From Amoebophrya sp. A120 (Eukaryota; Sar; Dinophyceae; Syndiniales; Amoebophryaceae), in the NCBI GenBank assembly GCA_905178155.1, contig CAJINV010000021.1, positions 669,530 through 733,529 on the forward strand: a stretch of 64,000 nucleotides of DNA. The letters run 5' to 3'. A program made the translations under genes and the position numbers. The notes under the pieces were generated by a model. The model was not told the DNA's origin, did no database searches, and saw only the letters and a program-made list of their open reading frames with translations. Every line of letters begins with the position of its first letter. Position 1 is the stretch's first letter. This document shows, in pieces, positions 1 to 10,655 of this stretch.

Positions 1-1763
1 CATCAAATATTTTTTGCGAAAACGGTAAGGATCGTAGATACTCCATCGAAAACAAATGTATGGAAGGCGCAAAAAGTTGTGAAAAAAACACAGTTTCAAT
101 CGTCGATTGTGGCTACTCTTTTGTGTCTTTTCGATCGTTTGTGAGTGAAGATTTTCCTACTTTTGGTCGTGACGAAAGATATTTTTTCCGATTCCGGTAT
201 TCAGTGTAACAACAACTTTCTTTGTGGTGAACTACAAAAAGTGCCGCCACACGGAACAGATGTGCTACTGATAAACAGATCACAGAGGAGTGGTCGCGCG
301 CTCCACGTACGGCAGAAAAGAAGACTTTTGTTGAGAAAAAATCAAACACAAACAAGATGTCAACAGTGTCGATTAGAAGATAAAGTGCCGGATTTTCTAT
401 ACCTCTTTTGATATTTTTATCGATACGATAGTGATAGAAATCGCATAGACGACTCACGTAAAATTTAAAAACTTTTCACAGTTTGATAAGTAGTGAAGTC
501 CCTCTGGACTGATTACTTACAATTAGTCGCTGTATTCATTGTCGTTCATGCCACGCGAGCTCGTCTCGGTTCCTAATATGTTTATTTTTGTGAAACATTC
601 AATACCCTCCGTGCTGCCTTGGTAGGTAGAGATAATTGCCACCTGTACAGCGCCACTGTACAGGCTTCATGGGCACCACTCATGGAACATAGTCGCACGC
701 GCAGTCTTGACAATACCCTACTCATACTAGTGAAAGTAGTCCTCGGATCGTCTCTATCTTCGCGAGCCCATACCGGTACCAGCAATGGAAAAAATCTTCT
801 TCTCGTCATGCTCATACAAAGATAGAGGTATGTGACTGCAAGAACTATCGCTTGAATATTGAGATCATGTTCATGATCGCGCCGCTTCAAATCATGAAAA
901 CAATTAACGTTGAGGATTGACTTTCCTGACAGCTGGCTTGCTGGAGAAAAAAAGTGCAGACCACTTTCAGACGTTTACCTCTACGAAACCACTTGAATGA
1001 AGGATCCTGACTTCTGTATGCTTCCTAGATTGAACAACAAGAATCTTGTGGAGAGAAAAGCAAGAAAAAAATATGCCACAGCAACAACAAACAGTGATAC
1101 TTGTTATGAGCACCGCCCAGGTGTTCGTGTTACTACATCCGGGGCACCGCAGCTCCTTCTAATTTTGCAGGTGTTCAAGCATTATTGATTTTGCTTTCGT
1201 CGTGACTTTCGATACATAGTACAAGTTGATGATGTCGTGACGCGTTTCATTTTCTACTCACCACTGCTGGGTAGCACGACAGTGGTCTGGTTCTTAATAA
1301 CCATGTACATATTCGTATTATAGTGTTCTGTTTGTCTGTCAAGTCGTTTTGTTCTTCTTTCCGAGGTTATGTTGAAATTCCAATTTCTATCTTGCCAGGC
1401 CGTTGCCGGCTTGCTAAGCCACCACGAACTGCTTAGAAGTTCATTTTGTTTGGAAAAATAAAAATTCAAACAGGTCGAAGTCGAAATCTGATGAAAAGTT
1501 ACTTACATTGATTTGGCCATCGTACAACAGAAAAATCCTACTTAATTCATTGTGACGAGAAAGTAGCGAGAAACATACTTACTTGAAAATTCTTTTTCAT
1601 CTCGTTGACCGTCTATCTTGCGATATTTGCACCATGACACAACTCCCCTCTACACGTGCAGGCGCTTTTCTATTGGAAACAAAAAGTATGAAACCACAAG
1701 AAATAAATGTTCCGCCCTCCTCGTCGCTGCAATGATTTGATGAAGCAGAAGCGCAGAGCGGAT
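1..1763. other. no supported gene at left edge
   Basis: I see only short open frames on both strands with no recognisable motif, no repeat family shared with the rest of the window, and no introner ends. It is probably the intergenic 3' flank of the next gene plus unassigned sequence. A gene continuing off the left edge cannot be excluded. Confidence 0.4.
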
Positions 1764-3365
1764 TCAACTAAAATCGTAGCTGCTGAACCCCACGCCTCGT
1801 TGAGGTCGTTCCTGCTCCAGCACAACGGGAAGAACTGCTGCGACATCTTCAATCCCGGTAGTAGTTGCTGCACCCCCGCTAGCACCAGCTGCAGAACTTG
1901 TTCCGCCGCCGTAAGTATGCACCAGATCCGGCTGCGGCACGAGCCTCGGGGCGAAAAATTCCTCTTCCCCAACAACCGACGTTCCCTCGCGTTTCCGGAC
2001 TTGCAGCAGCAACTCCTGTTCGCTCTCGCGGTTACTGTACCACTTCCGGATGGGGCTGTCGCTTCCGTGGTCGTTGCCAATCCCATGCTGCTGACCAGGA
2101 CAAGAACTTTCGTCTGAGCTGGTTCTCGTGCGCGCAGCCCCCTCGGTGGTCCTCTTCGTCACGCCGGGACTGAGGAGCGTGTGCTGCGGAACGTGTGCAG
2201 CTCTGTTCGAACTTGAAGCTGCTACTTCGCCAGAGTTTGATCCTTCATTCCGGTGCTCAAATGGTTCAGCTTCGTCGTTGCATATGCCACGATCTGCGCC
2301 GTCCACGTTGAAGAGAGCTACGTGGTCGTCCACCATAACCGCCGGCGCTGGTGTGTAGAAGTGGTCCGCGAGCTGGTGATTCTTCGCGTTCTTGTATCCT
2401 CGTCCTACCGGTGATTCGTAGGGCAGCCGGTCCATCGGCGACTCCGCTTCATCGCTTTCTGGCGCGAAAAGGTGGGCACTGGCAGCCGTAGCGCGGGACT
2501 TGAAGTTTTCATCAGCCGCAGCTCGGGTTGCCGATGCAGAGTTGTTTTTCGGAGAAGACGACGAAATGGGTAGGGTCGAGGCGGTCAGGCCGCGCTTGAA
2601 GCCGCTGCTTTTTGGAGAAAGCTGCGTCGAGGTGTTGTTCTGGTTCAGCGCGTTCGTCATGTCCGCCTCGCTCGGGGTGGCTATCGACGTTGTCGTGGGC
2701 ACCAATGTCGGTCCGCGAGCGCTTCCGGCTCGGTTCAGCATTTTTATCTGCTGCAGCTTTTCGCCCAAGGCAGCGGTTTTCTGTGTAGTTCTAGTTTTAT
2801 TTGGGGCATTTTCGCTTGTTAGATGCGACGTTTCTTGTGTAGAATTTGCTGACTTATGGTAGAAGCTGCTGCCATGATCCGTTGCAGAAGACGGCCGGCT
2901 GGTCGACGACGCCACGAGACTGTCATTTGCATTGACTAAATCTCCTCTTCCGGATCCGGCAACAACTGTCGTTCTGCTAGTTTTCCCGTCAGCGACATCC
3001 GAAAAAATCTGTCGCCAAACCACACTGTCCTTCTTCTTTCCAGTAGACGGAGCCGTGTCGGTCGTCGCTGGTGCTACGGGAAGTAGAACGGGCTCACGGC
3101 CTACAATTTCATCGGGCTTCTTCTCCTCCAGAACCAGCCTACTTGGCTTTGTGTTCATGGCCTTTTTATTCCTCGCCGCTGTCCCGTTTGTAGAAGTAGC
3201 TTCGGCCACCGTAGTTGCGCTCACCGTCCGCGGATCCGCAACAACCACAACCCCACGGCCAGTTTGCTGCGGAGCTTTCAGCCCCGCCTGCACCGTGACA
3301 CCGTCGAAGAAGTCGAGAAGCTTCTTGTCTTGCTCCTGGTGAAAGGATTTGTTGTGTTCTTCCAT
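1764..3365 (-). CDS. Ser/Thr/Ala-rich hypothetical protein, 533 aa
   Basis: One uninterrupted frame of 533 codons starts at an ATG at 3363-3365 (MEEHNKSFHQEQDKKL) and ends in TGA at 1764. I recognise no domain. The first 30 residues look like a short amphipathic or coiled stretch (EQDKKLLDFFDG). The rest is low-complexity, dominated by Ser, Thr, Ala, Gly and charged residues, with runs such as STSSTS-type tracts and TTTG. There is no signal peptide or membrane segment. The length of the frame, compared with the stop-rich opposite strand, and its agreement in strand with all neighbours argue that it is real. It could be a single-exon gene. It could instead be a 3' exon of the gene to its right, but I found no acceptor in the right phase in front of the ATG, so I treat it as separate. 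Function unknown. Confidence 0.55.
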   Translation of the reverse strand: MEEHNKSFHQEQDKKLLDFFDGVTVQAGLKAPQQTGRGVVVVADPRTVSATTVAEATSTNGTAARNKKAMNTKPSRLVLEEKKPDEIVGREPVLLPVAPATTDTAPSTGKKKDSVVWRQIFSDVADGKTSRTTVVAGSGRGDLVNANDSLVASSTSRPSSATDHGSSFYHKSANSTQETSHLTSENAPNKTRTTQKTAALGEKLQQIKMLNRAGSARGPTLVPTTTSIATPSEADMTNALNQNNTSTQLSPKSSGFKRGLTASTLPISSSSPKNNSASATRAAADENFKSRATAASAHLFAPESDEAESPMDRLPYESPVGRGYKNAKNHQLADHFYTPAPAVMVDDHVALFNVDGADRGICNDEAEPFEHRNEGSNSGEVAASSSNRAAHVPQHTLLSPGVTKRTTEGAARTRTSSDESSCPGQQHGIGNDHGSDSPIRKWYSNRESEQELLLQVRKREGTSVVGEEEFFAPRLVPQPDLVHTYGGGTSSAAGASGGAATTTGIEDVAAVLPVVLEQERPQRGVGFSSYDFS

Positions 3366-3523
3366 GTAGTACGTTTTTAATCTTTACGTGTCTCCACCTT
3401 GAGAGATTCCAATTCCATTTTGAAAGCGAGTGAACAAGGAGATGAACTCCGTACGAAATGCAATGTAGACACCTTTATCACGAACACGATCTACTCGTCG
3501 TACGGCGTGAATTAGATTTATAC

Positions 3524-6500
3524 CTGCTCGCTAAGGCCTACTTTTCGCGCCACCATTAAATCTGCCCCAACCTTGCGTCTCTCGCGGTACTCCGCAACCC
3601 TTTTTGACGTCTGCACTAGCTTGTCTCGCGCTCGTGGTGGCGATGCCTGGCGCAAAACTGCTCTTGCTCGCTCCTTCGCAAGCTGCACGGCCAGAGAAGG
3701 GTTGGGGATCTGTATTTCAAATACTTGTTGCTTTGAGTTATTTCTCCAACTGTCCAGCACGCTGAGTCTCAAAGACACTCAGTGTCTTTGACACATCGGT
3801 GCACTTTGACACAGAATCATACGTACCCATGATCACAACAAAAAACCAACACTCTCATGCCCTTTTAGTACCAGAGTGAGATCCTTCGTGGACCCGGAGT
3901 TGTTTACCAGGTTGTCGTGGTTCTTTTGCAGTTCCTTCCAGCTGACCCGCTCTGGGATCTGCTCCAACTGAGTTGTGACCGACTGCAAAGTACGCGGCGA
4001 CACACTCCGAGCCGATCGAGTAGTTACAGCGATTGATTTCTTTCCAACATGATCCGCTGCTGGCAGTGGCACCTCCGCCGCGGCGGTGGAATAAACTTCT
4101 ACGCCTGTGTCGCCAAGAGAGCGCGTCGCCTGGACGAAGTCCGCTGCGATTCTTCCAGATTGACCCCCCGCGGCCCGTTTGTTGTTAATGTTCGTCGCTC
4201 GCTCGACGTACTTTTTGATTTTCGACAGAAGCAACGTCTCGCTCGGGGGCTCTTGCGTGGTCACCATCTTCGTAGCACCACTCGTATTTGGTTGATGGTG
4301 CTGTTCTTGTGCTGTGCTGCTCTTTGCCGACTGGAAGGAATCACTCCGGCTACCGCGGTGGGAGTGGGACCCTGAGCCCGCATGGGAAAACGGCGGATCG
4401 GTACTGCCACTGTTTACTGTGCCTAAACCATACGTGATTCCGCGTGGCGAGAACTTGGAGGCTGTTGATTTATTTGCACGGAGAGGACCTCCACGCAGCT
4501 GCTCGTCGACGCGCGGACTTCTCGACTTTCCTCTAGTCGCCGAAAACGGAGGACTTGCAGTAGCTCCAGGACTGGGGCTCGCCTTTCTGTACAAGTTCTT
4601 TGTCGAAGATGATGCAACCACTGTCGCCGTGCGCCGCGCATCACCACTCGGACTAGGTCCGCGGGCTGAATAATTCGGATTCTTTCCGCGAGCACTGTAC
4701 GCTCGCTTCTGCTCTGCGGGCGTGGTTCTTGATGCAGATTTATTTCGTGACATCGTTTCTGGTCCTCTAGCGCTGGAAATAACTAGTGGTGACTTGTTCC
4801 GTCCAGCACTATTCACAGCTCGCCTCGCGACAATGTCCCAGCTTGCATCGGGACGTCCGTTCTTCCCGGTGGAACTGAAAACGCCCTCGATGGCGGAAGA
4901 GATGGAAGTGTCGAGCCTGGGGCCGTACTCCTCGTTCAGTTGTTTTATCCGGGTGAGGTACTCGAGTAGTGCGCGTTTGTCAGTCTCGTCCTCGGAGGAA
5001 AGAATGCCTGAAATGCGCTCTGTAGATCCACGCGCCCCTGCACTCACGACCGCTTGGCTTGCTCTTTGAGCCGCACTTTCGCGCCGGGATTTGCTCGTGT
5101 CGCGCTTTTTAGTTGCTGGTGGTCGGGCAGCACCTTCCTCCTGGAATACACCCTGCTCGCCGTCGTGGTTCATCTCATTATTCCCGGAAACAACGTTTGC
5201 TAGCCGTCGGCTGCTCGGTCTAGCCAATTCCAGTAGTCGCTGGCTGGGCTCCCGGTTCAGTCGCACGACTTCGATCTCCTCGTCTTCCCTATAGTCATTT
5301 TTTCCACGACCGTGATGCTTTTCCGGCGAACTGCGAGCGCTGGGACTCTTTTTCAGCTTCAAACTTGCACTTCCGCCAATCGGGGACAGCTTCTCTTCGA
5401 TCGGCACCAGTGGGGCTTGTTCCGGGGGTGCCTGTGGGTATTTCAACCGCCTTTCATTGTGATCCGATTCGGCCTTCGTTGCGAAACTGTGTTCGAACCC
5501 GGTGATGCCGCAACGCTGCAGAAACTCCACGGTCTCGTGTTCTTTCGGCGGGGGAGGTATTTTTTCCTTGTGCTGCTGCTGATCCACGTGCCGTACCGCC
5601 GCCTGCCCGGGCCGTTCCAGAAACTGCGGCGAGGCGGGAAAGCTGACAATCCTGGGCGGACTGCTGTCGCGCAAGGCGTTCGGGAATCCCTCCGAGTCCG
5701 GGCACTCCTGCCGAAAGGTGCTCTCGGGTCTGATGGTGATAGTACCACGCAGGTAGGGCTATTCAAATACACATCAACCACTACTTACAACCTCTCCATG
5801 GAGCTAAACTCATGTATGGCAAGTCACGCGGCCATATCCATTTCATGCTCTGAAAAAGTACTTAGATAAGGAACTAATGATAGCAAAGCACAAAGCAAAT
5901 ACACGCGTCCCTCAATCGGCGAGTCGTCCTTCCGCGTTCGCGCATGCGCCTGCACCTCGTGACGTCGTTCCAAAGAATGCGATCGGTGAATCGCTGCGGA
6001 CTCGGTCATCCTCTCTGACAAGCCGGTCACATCTCCGTGCGGAAGATGATGGCCCCTCCTTTTCGAATTTTTCGTCGGCCGCGAAAAGTGCGGCGCCCCG
6101 GTGACCCCGCCCGGCGCGCCGATAAAATCCGTCCTGCGCCCAAGCTGGGCCGCGGTCGCGTGCGCAAAGCTGCTGGCTGCGGCCTGCGTCCGCTTCCTCG
6201 CACTCTCGGTCGGGGTGCGGTAGTGCCTCGGTTTGGAAGACGAGGACGTTGCTGGGCCTTTGTCGCTGCCCTGATTTCCAGATTTTGACGAGGTCGCGGA
6301 GATCGAGGACGGCTGCTCTACTACTCCCATAGCGTGTTTGTGCACCATGTAGTGCTTCTTATCCAGCAAACCGAGTCGCGGATGTTGATCGACGGACGCC
6401 GCCTTCTCTTTCTCCGCTGACGCTGCGATTTGGCCGCCGCGCTCCGACCGCAGTTCCCTCGTACGCGGGCGCATCGCTTGGCCTGCAGGACCGGTTCGTG

Positions 6501-8541
6501 CACGTGGCTGGAAGATACCAGTTGTGGTACTGGAAGATGTTGCTCCCTGCTCTCTCTGGACAGTTTTGTCGAAAATCCGTGCAAGGTCCTCCTCCTTGTC
6601 GTTTTCTTTTCTTGCAGAAAAATCGCTCGTCCTGTTCGACGAGCGGACCGGGGGACCACTACCCGCAGGAAGAGTTGTACCTCCTCCCTGCTTCTTCATC
6701 ATCTCATCTATTTCCTCCTGGGTCCGCCGCTTGATCTTGCTACTACCCGGGACTTGGACCATGTAGCCCGCTTCAATCGGCGACGAAAAGCTGTCGAACC
6801 GTCGCTGTTCGCTTGTGGACGAGTAAAACAACGGTAGCTGTTGATGAGTTGCAATTCCTGCCCCATGCGAAGACGAGCTCTGCGACGCCATACCGGACGA
6901 ACAAGGAAGTCTCACACTTCCTTCTTCGTCTGTGGAGTGCGAATGCGAAGAAGCCGAGCTGGTGCGCCACGGCTCGAGAATCTTTTCCACCAGGCTGCGC
7001 TCCTCCTCTGCCTGCTCCACCTCGGCAACCAGTTCCTTCAGGCGTGCGGCCCGAGACTTCAACTCCTGCAATTTGTCCGCACGAGGGTCGCCGCGATTTG
7101 CTTCTGCAGGAGTTATTTTCCCACCTTTCTCCTCCTCCTCAGCACCGTGGTAAAGCAGGTTTCTTCTCGGATCGGTTTCGCCGTCGGTCAGAGTGGAATA
7201 AGCCTGGTGGTCTTCCGGATTGTACAACCGCGCTTCATGATGTTGATGGCCTTGCACAAACGTGCTGGGTGTGTCGCGAAACAGTTTCTGACGGGTCAAG
7301 GCGCTCCCCGAGCTACTGCCGCTGCTCCGCCCCGCCTGCATGTTGTCACGGTAGGAAGAACTGCCTGGAAGATTTTGTTTACCGCCCTGTTGCTCCACCG
7401 GGGTGGTCAATGCCACTGGAAGATGTGCAGAAGCAGAAGCCCCACCACCCCCAGTCGTGGAACAAAATGCAGATGGCGGCGGTGCTAGCAATCCGCGTCT
7501 ATCGTCCGCGAGAGTAGTGGCCCTCTCCTCGCGCTCCATCGGAAACGGGGGTGGACGGATAGTCTCGCTGACGCTTTGAAACTGCCGCCACGTGGCCGCT
7601 CCCCCAGTTGCACTCGCACTCGCCGCGTCCTCGTTGTCCCCCTCCTCAATTTGCGGTAGGGTTTTCTGAGAGGAGGACAGCCGCGTCCGCTCCTGGTGGT
7701 CGAGGGAAAGCGCAGGCGCGGTTGCGACAGACCCGGCAGCATGATGCGCAGGTTGTTGTACCGCAGCCGCAGCTGCGACTGGTGGAGATGGTGCACCAAC
7801 CGTGGTTGCTGGTGGGTACCGGGAGACGGTCGTCGTAGTTGGTGGTGGAACCGCACGTGGAACTACCATGCCACCAGTACCAGCTATGCTGGACGTCGAC
7901 GAAGAGGACGCAGAGTCCCTCGAGTTGCTGCCGTTTAATATTGCGCTCTTGTTGGCACTGCTGGCTACCAAGCTAGCACTGTTCGGTGGTGGCACTGGTT
8001 TGATTCCAACGTATTGGTAGTGGACTATCGGTCTTGATTCCGGTGGAGGAGCGGAGGCAGAGGCAGACGCTACTACGGAAAAAGGAGCTGCCGTTGCACT
8101 ACGTTGTGCGACTCCGGGTGGCTGCGCCGCCAGGCCGAGGCCTCCGTGGTACGAAGTAACCGTCGAAGTCACCGGATGTTGAGTTGTTCCAACTACGTGC
8201 TGCGCGGCTGGTGCCGTTCCTTTCATCGTGGACTGCAACACAGAAGCGTGGCCTGTTGTAGATACCATCGCCGGGTGAGAATACACCACTCCAGGCTGGC
8301 GAACAATCGTCCGCGTTACCAATGGCGGCGACTGCGACCGCCATCTCGTCGTCGTGGTGGTCCCAGGTGGCTGACTGGTACTAGAGGTCGCCTGCTGCAA
8401 GCCACGAGTACCGGCAACTGGGCTGAGAGACTCCAGAAAAAGCTGCGGTGGCGGTCCAAAGAGAGCTCGGGTAGAGGCGGACTTTCGGAGGTCGGGGGGC
8501 CCGGGTAGTTGGACGACGCTCAAGCTATTCAACTGGACCAT
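3524..8541 (-). CDS. large Ser/Thr/Pro/Gln-rich hypothetical protein, at least 3 exons
   Basis: Exon 1 (8541-5905) begins with ATG (MVQLNSLSVVQLPGPP) and ends CGC|GTGTAT in phase 0. Exon 2 starts after TAG at 5758 (PYLRGTITIRPEST) and keeps the frame to about 3850. A third exon, about 3778-3524, encodes SVLDSWRNNSKQQVFEIQIPN... and ends at a strong donor, CAG|GTATAAATC. The product exceeds 1500 residues and is mostly low-complexity. It has many SSS, TTT and PPP tracts, and a short charged coiled-coil candidate (KLQELKSRAARLKELVAEVE) about two thirds into exon 1. No catalytic domain is recognised. The exon 2/3 junction is unresolved: several donors and acceptors around 3780-3850 give different phases, and a near-perfect palindrome sits at the acceptor. 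A last exon at 3397-3377 (VETRKD then stop) is possible but speculative. Confidence 0.5.
3770..3790. repeat. 21-bp palindrome at an exon acceptor
   Basis: Two 10-base arms (CAAAGACACT and its complement AGTGTCTTTG) are separated by one base. It lies exactly where the third exon of the gene at 3524-8541 must begin, so it may form a hairpin around the splice acceptor. It does not resemble any introner terminus in the window. Confidence 0.6.
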
Positions 8542-10655
8542 CTTCTGCTAGGTTTGAGTCTGAGCGCCGGTAGCATAGGCGATCTGAGCTGGCGCCATCC
8601 AACTATTTTTTTAAAACGTATTGAAAAAGCGCACTGTGACTCGCACACTACGCGGGGAAGAGCTCCACCGTGTCCGACTCCGTTCTGAGGCGACCTACAA
8701 AAAAATGAGAGAGCCGATCAGCACCCATGATTTCGTCTATGTCTTCTTGTTCAGACAAATGCTTCACCCACCACGCGGCCCGTCTCTCTTTTGCCTCTCT
8801 CTGCAGAATCTCTCAGTCACCCAGCCTCTCGTGGTCACCTCATCGTGGTGGCTCACATCACATTCGCGGCATCAAGGCTCCTTAGATAGAATATTTGAGC
8901 CTGATCATCGTTATCGATCCCGTCCACAACGAACTACTAGCGATGGATCACGGGCACAAGTGGCAATCTCACTTCTTACCTCTGTCCGCAGTCGGCTCTC
9001 AATTTCCGCATGCGCCTATCACTAGGGACGAACAGCTGAAAAGACTGCCTTAGCATGCGAGTGCCGCTCGGCCCGAAGAAAATGCGATACGAAAACGAAC
9101 GCCGGGGGGAACCCACAAACGAGGATGAGGCAAAGCTCACTAGCAAGGAGTGGCACTCATAGATGACAAGCATCGATCGGCAGTGGGTGATGGCAACACG
9201 CCGGCCACAACCAGGCTGGCAGGCAGGGCAGGCGACTGGCGGCGCGCGCCTCGCTGCCCGGAATCCCAATAGGCCATGCTGTTGCTGGCACGGCCCCATA
9301 ATTGAAGCAGGTGCGGCAAGCACGTACCTAAGCGGCGCAACGGCCGCGCCATCACCCTTGGATGCATTCACCCTGACCCGCCTGCCAACACAACAGACAA
9401 ACCGAGCAGCCGCCCGGCGCTGCGCGCGACACGCGCGGCAGCCGCTGGGCTGGGGTGGGCGGGTGGGACGCGGCCGGAGAGGCCTCGGGGCCGCCCCATG
9501 CAGCTGGGCGCCCGCCGGCGCCGCACATACTACACACCACACACGCAAACAGGCCGAAAAAAGGCGGCGGCGGCGGACAGACGTGGCGCGTGGGAAAGCG
9601 CTGCGCGTTCTGAAGCGCGCCGCCCTCGTCGAGCACAATCTTTGTACAAAATAACTCCAGGGCGGAAGTCTACCACGCCGCCGAGTGCCTGCGCTGTCCG
9701 CCCGGGGTCCCCCGATGCATGCTTCTACTAGGCCGCTCCAGCGATTTGCGCACCGAGACGACACGCCCCCGGGCCGCCGCCTATGTGTCTGCACCAAACT
9801 GCTCGCGCCCGCCACGTTACCCACTGCCGCTCAAAAATCCACCAAACGCAGCAGCTTGCTGCCCGTAGTCCGCTAGGGCTAGGCCATAATGTCGCTCACA
9901 CTCAAACTACCGGCGGCAACAGCCAGACTTATTTGACTACGATTCCAATCGAAAATAAACGGATGCGTCGCTTTGGGGATATGTATCAATCTAGGCACGA
10001 ACATTTGAACAATTTCGCTCCGACGCAAGACTTCGCGCTCAATCAACAATCTTCTCACCTCCAGAAGCTGTAACGACAACGGCAGCTGACCATGTCGTGA
10101 TCTCTACCCTCGTCTCTCATCCTCTCGGCTTACTGCAGATTCTTCTTCAGCTACCTAAGCTCTCTGTCTCCTCTGCATTTTTAAATCGGTCTCCGATTCT
10201 CGTCGTCACTCTGGAAACATCCAGTGGGAAAACACAGCGAAAAACTTCTCATGCTCCGCATTCGCTTGCTGCATCACCGTCGGCGCCGCCGGCACTAATT
10301 TCCCATTTCTTTCAAACTGCGCACACAACGCACAGCCGAAAATTCCAAACTTTTGTACCAAATCGAGATCTCGTCGGTTGAGGAGGAGCTTCCTTGTACT
10401 ATTGAAGCTCTTCACCAGAAAGATTCTAAATTCTCTAGTATAGATGTGACTCGCAATTGCCAGGAGGCCGAAAGGTGTAGCAAAGGTAGGAAATAAACAG
10501 GCATAAAGGAAGTTCTACTTCTGGTGCTCTACTCTGTCAAAGCGTCTACTACAGAAATCTGTGCTTTCGCCGGAATAAACTGAACGAAGCAAGGTTTTCT
10601 TCGTTCAGAGATAAGTAATCACTTTTTCTACTTTTACCAACCTATCTATCACTAT
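8542..10655. other. gene-free stretch with a GC-rich patch
   Basis: No exon is supported. From about 9160 to 9860 the base composition becomes strongly G+C rich, with CG-dense runs such as GGCGGCGGCGG. The frames stay open on both strands at once, which is a consequence of composition rather than coding. The flanks are of ordinary composition. The patch resembles in style, but not in recognisable sequence, the larger island at 29.1-31.8 kb. Confidence 0.5.

Noticed and set aside
8976-9824. 282-codon minus frame and 163-codon plus frame
   Set aside because: They lie in the small GC-rich patch and overlap on opposite strands; compositional artefact.
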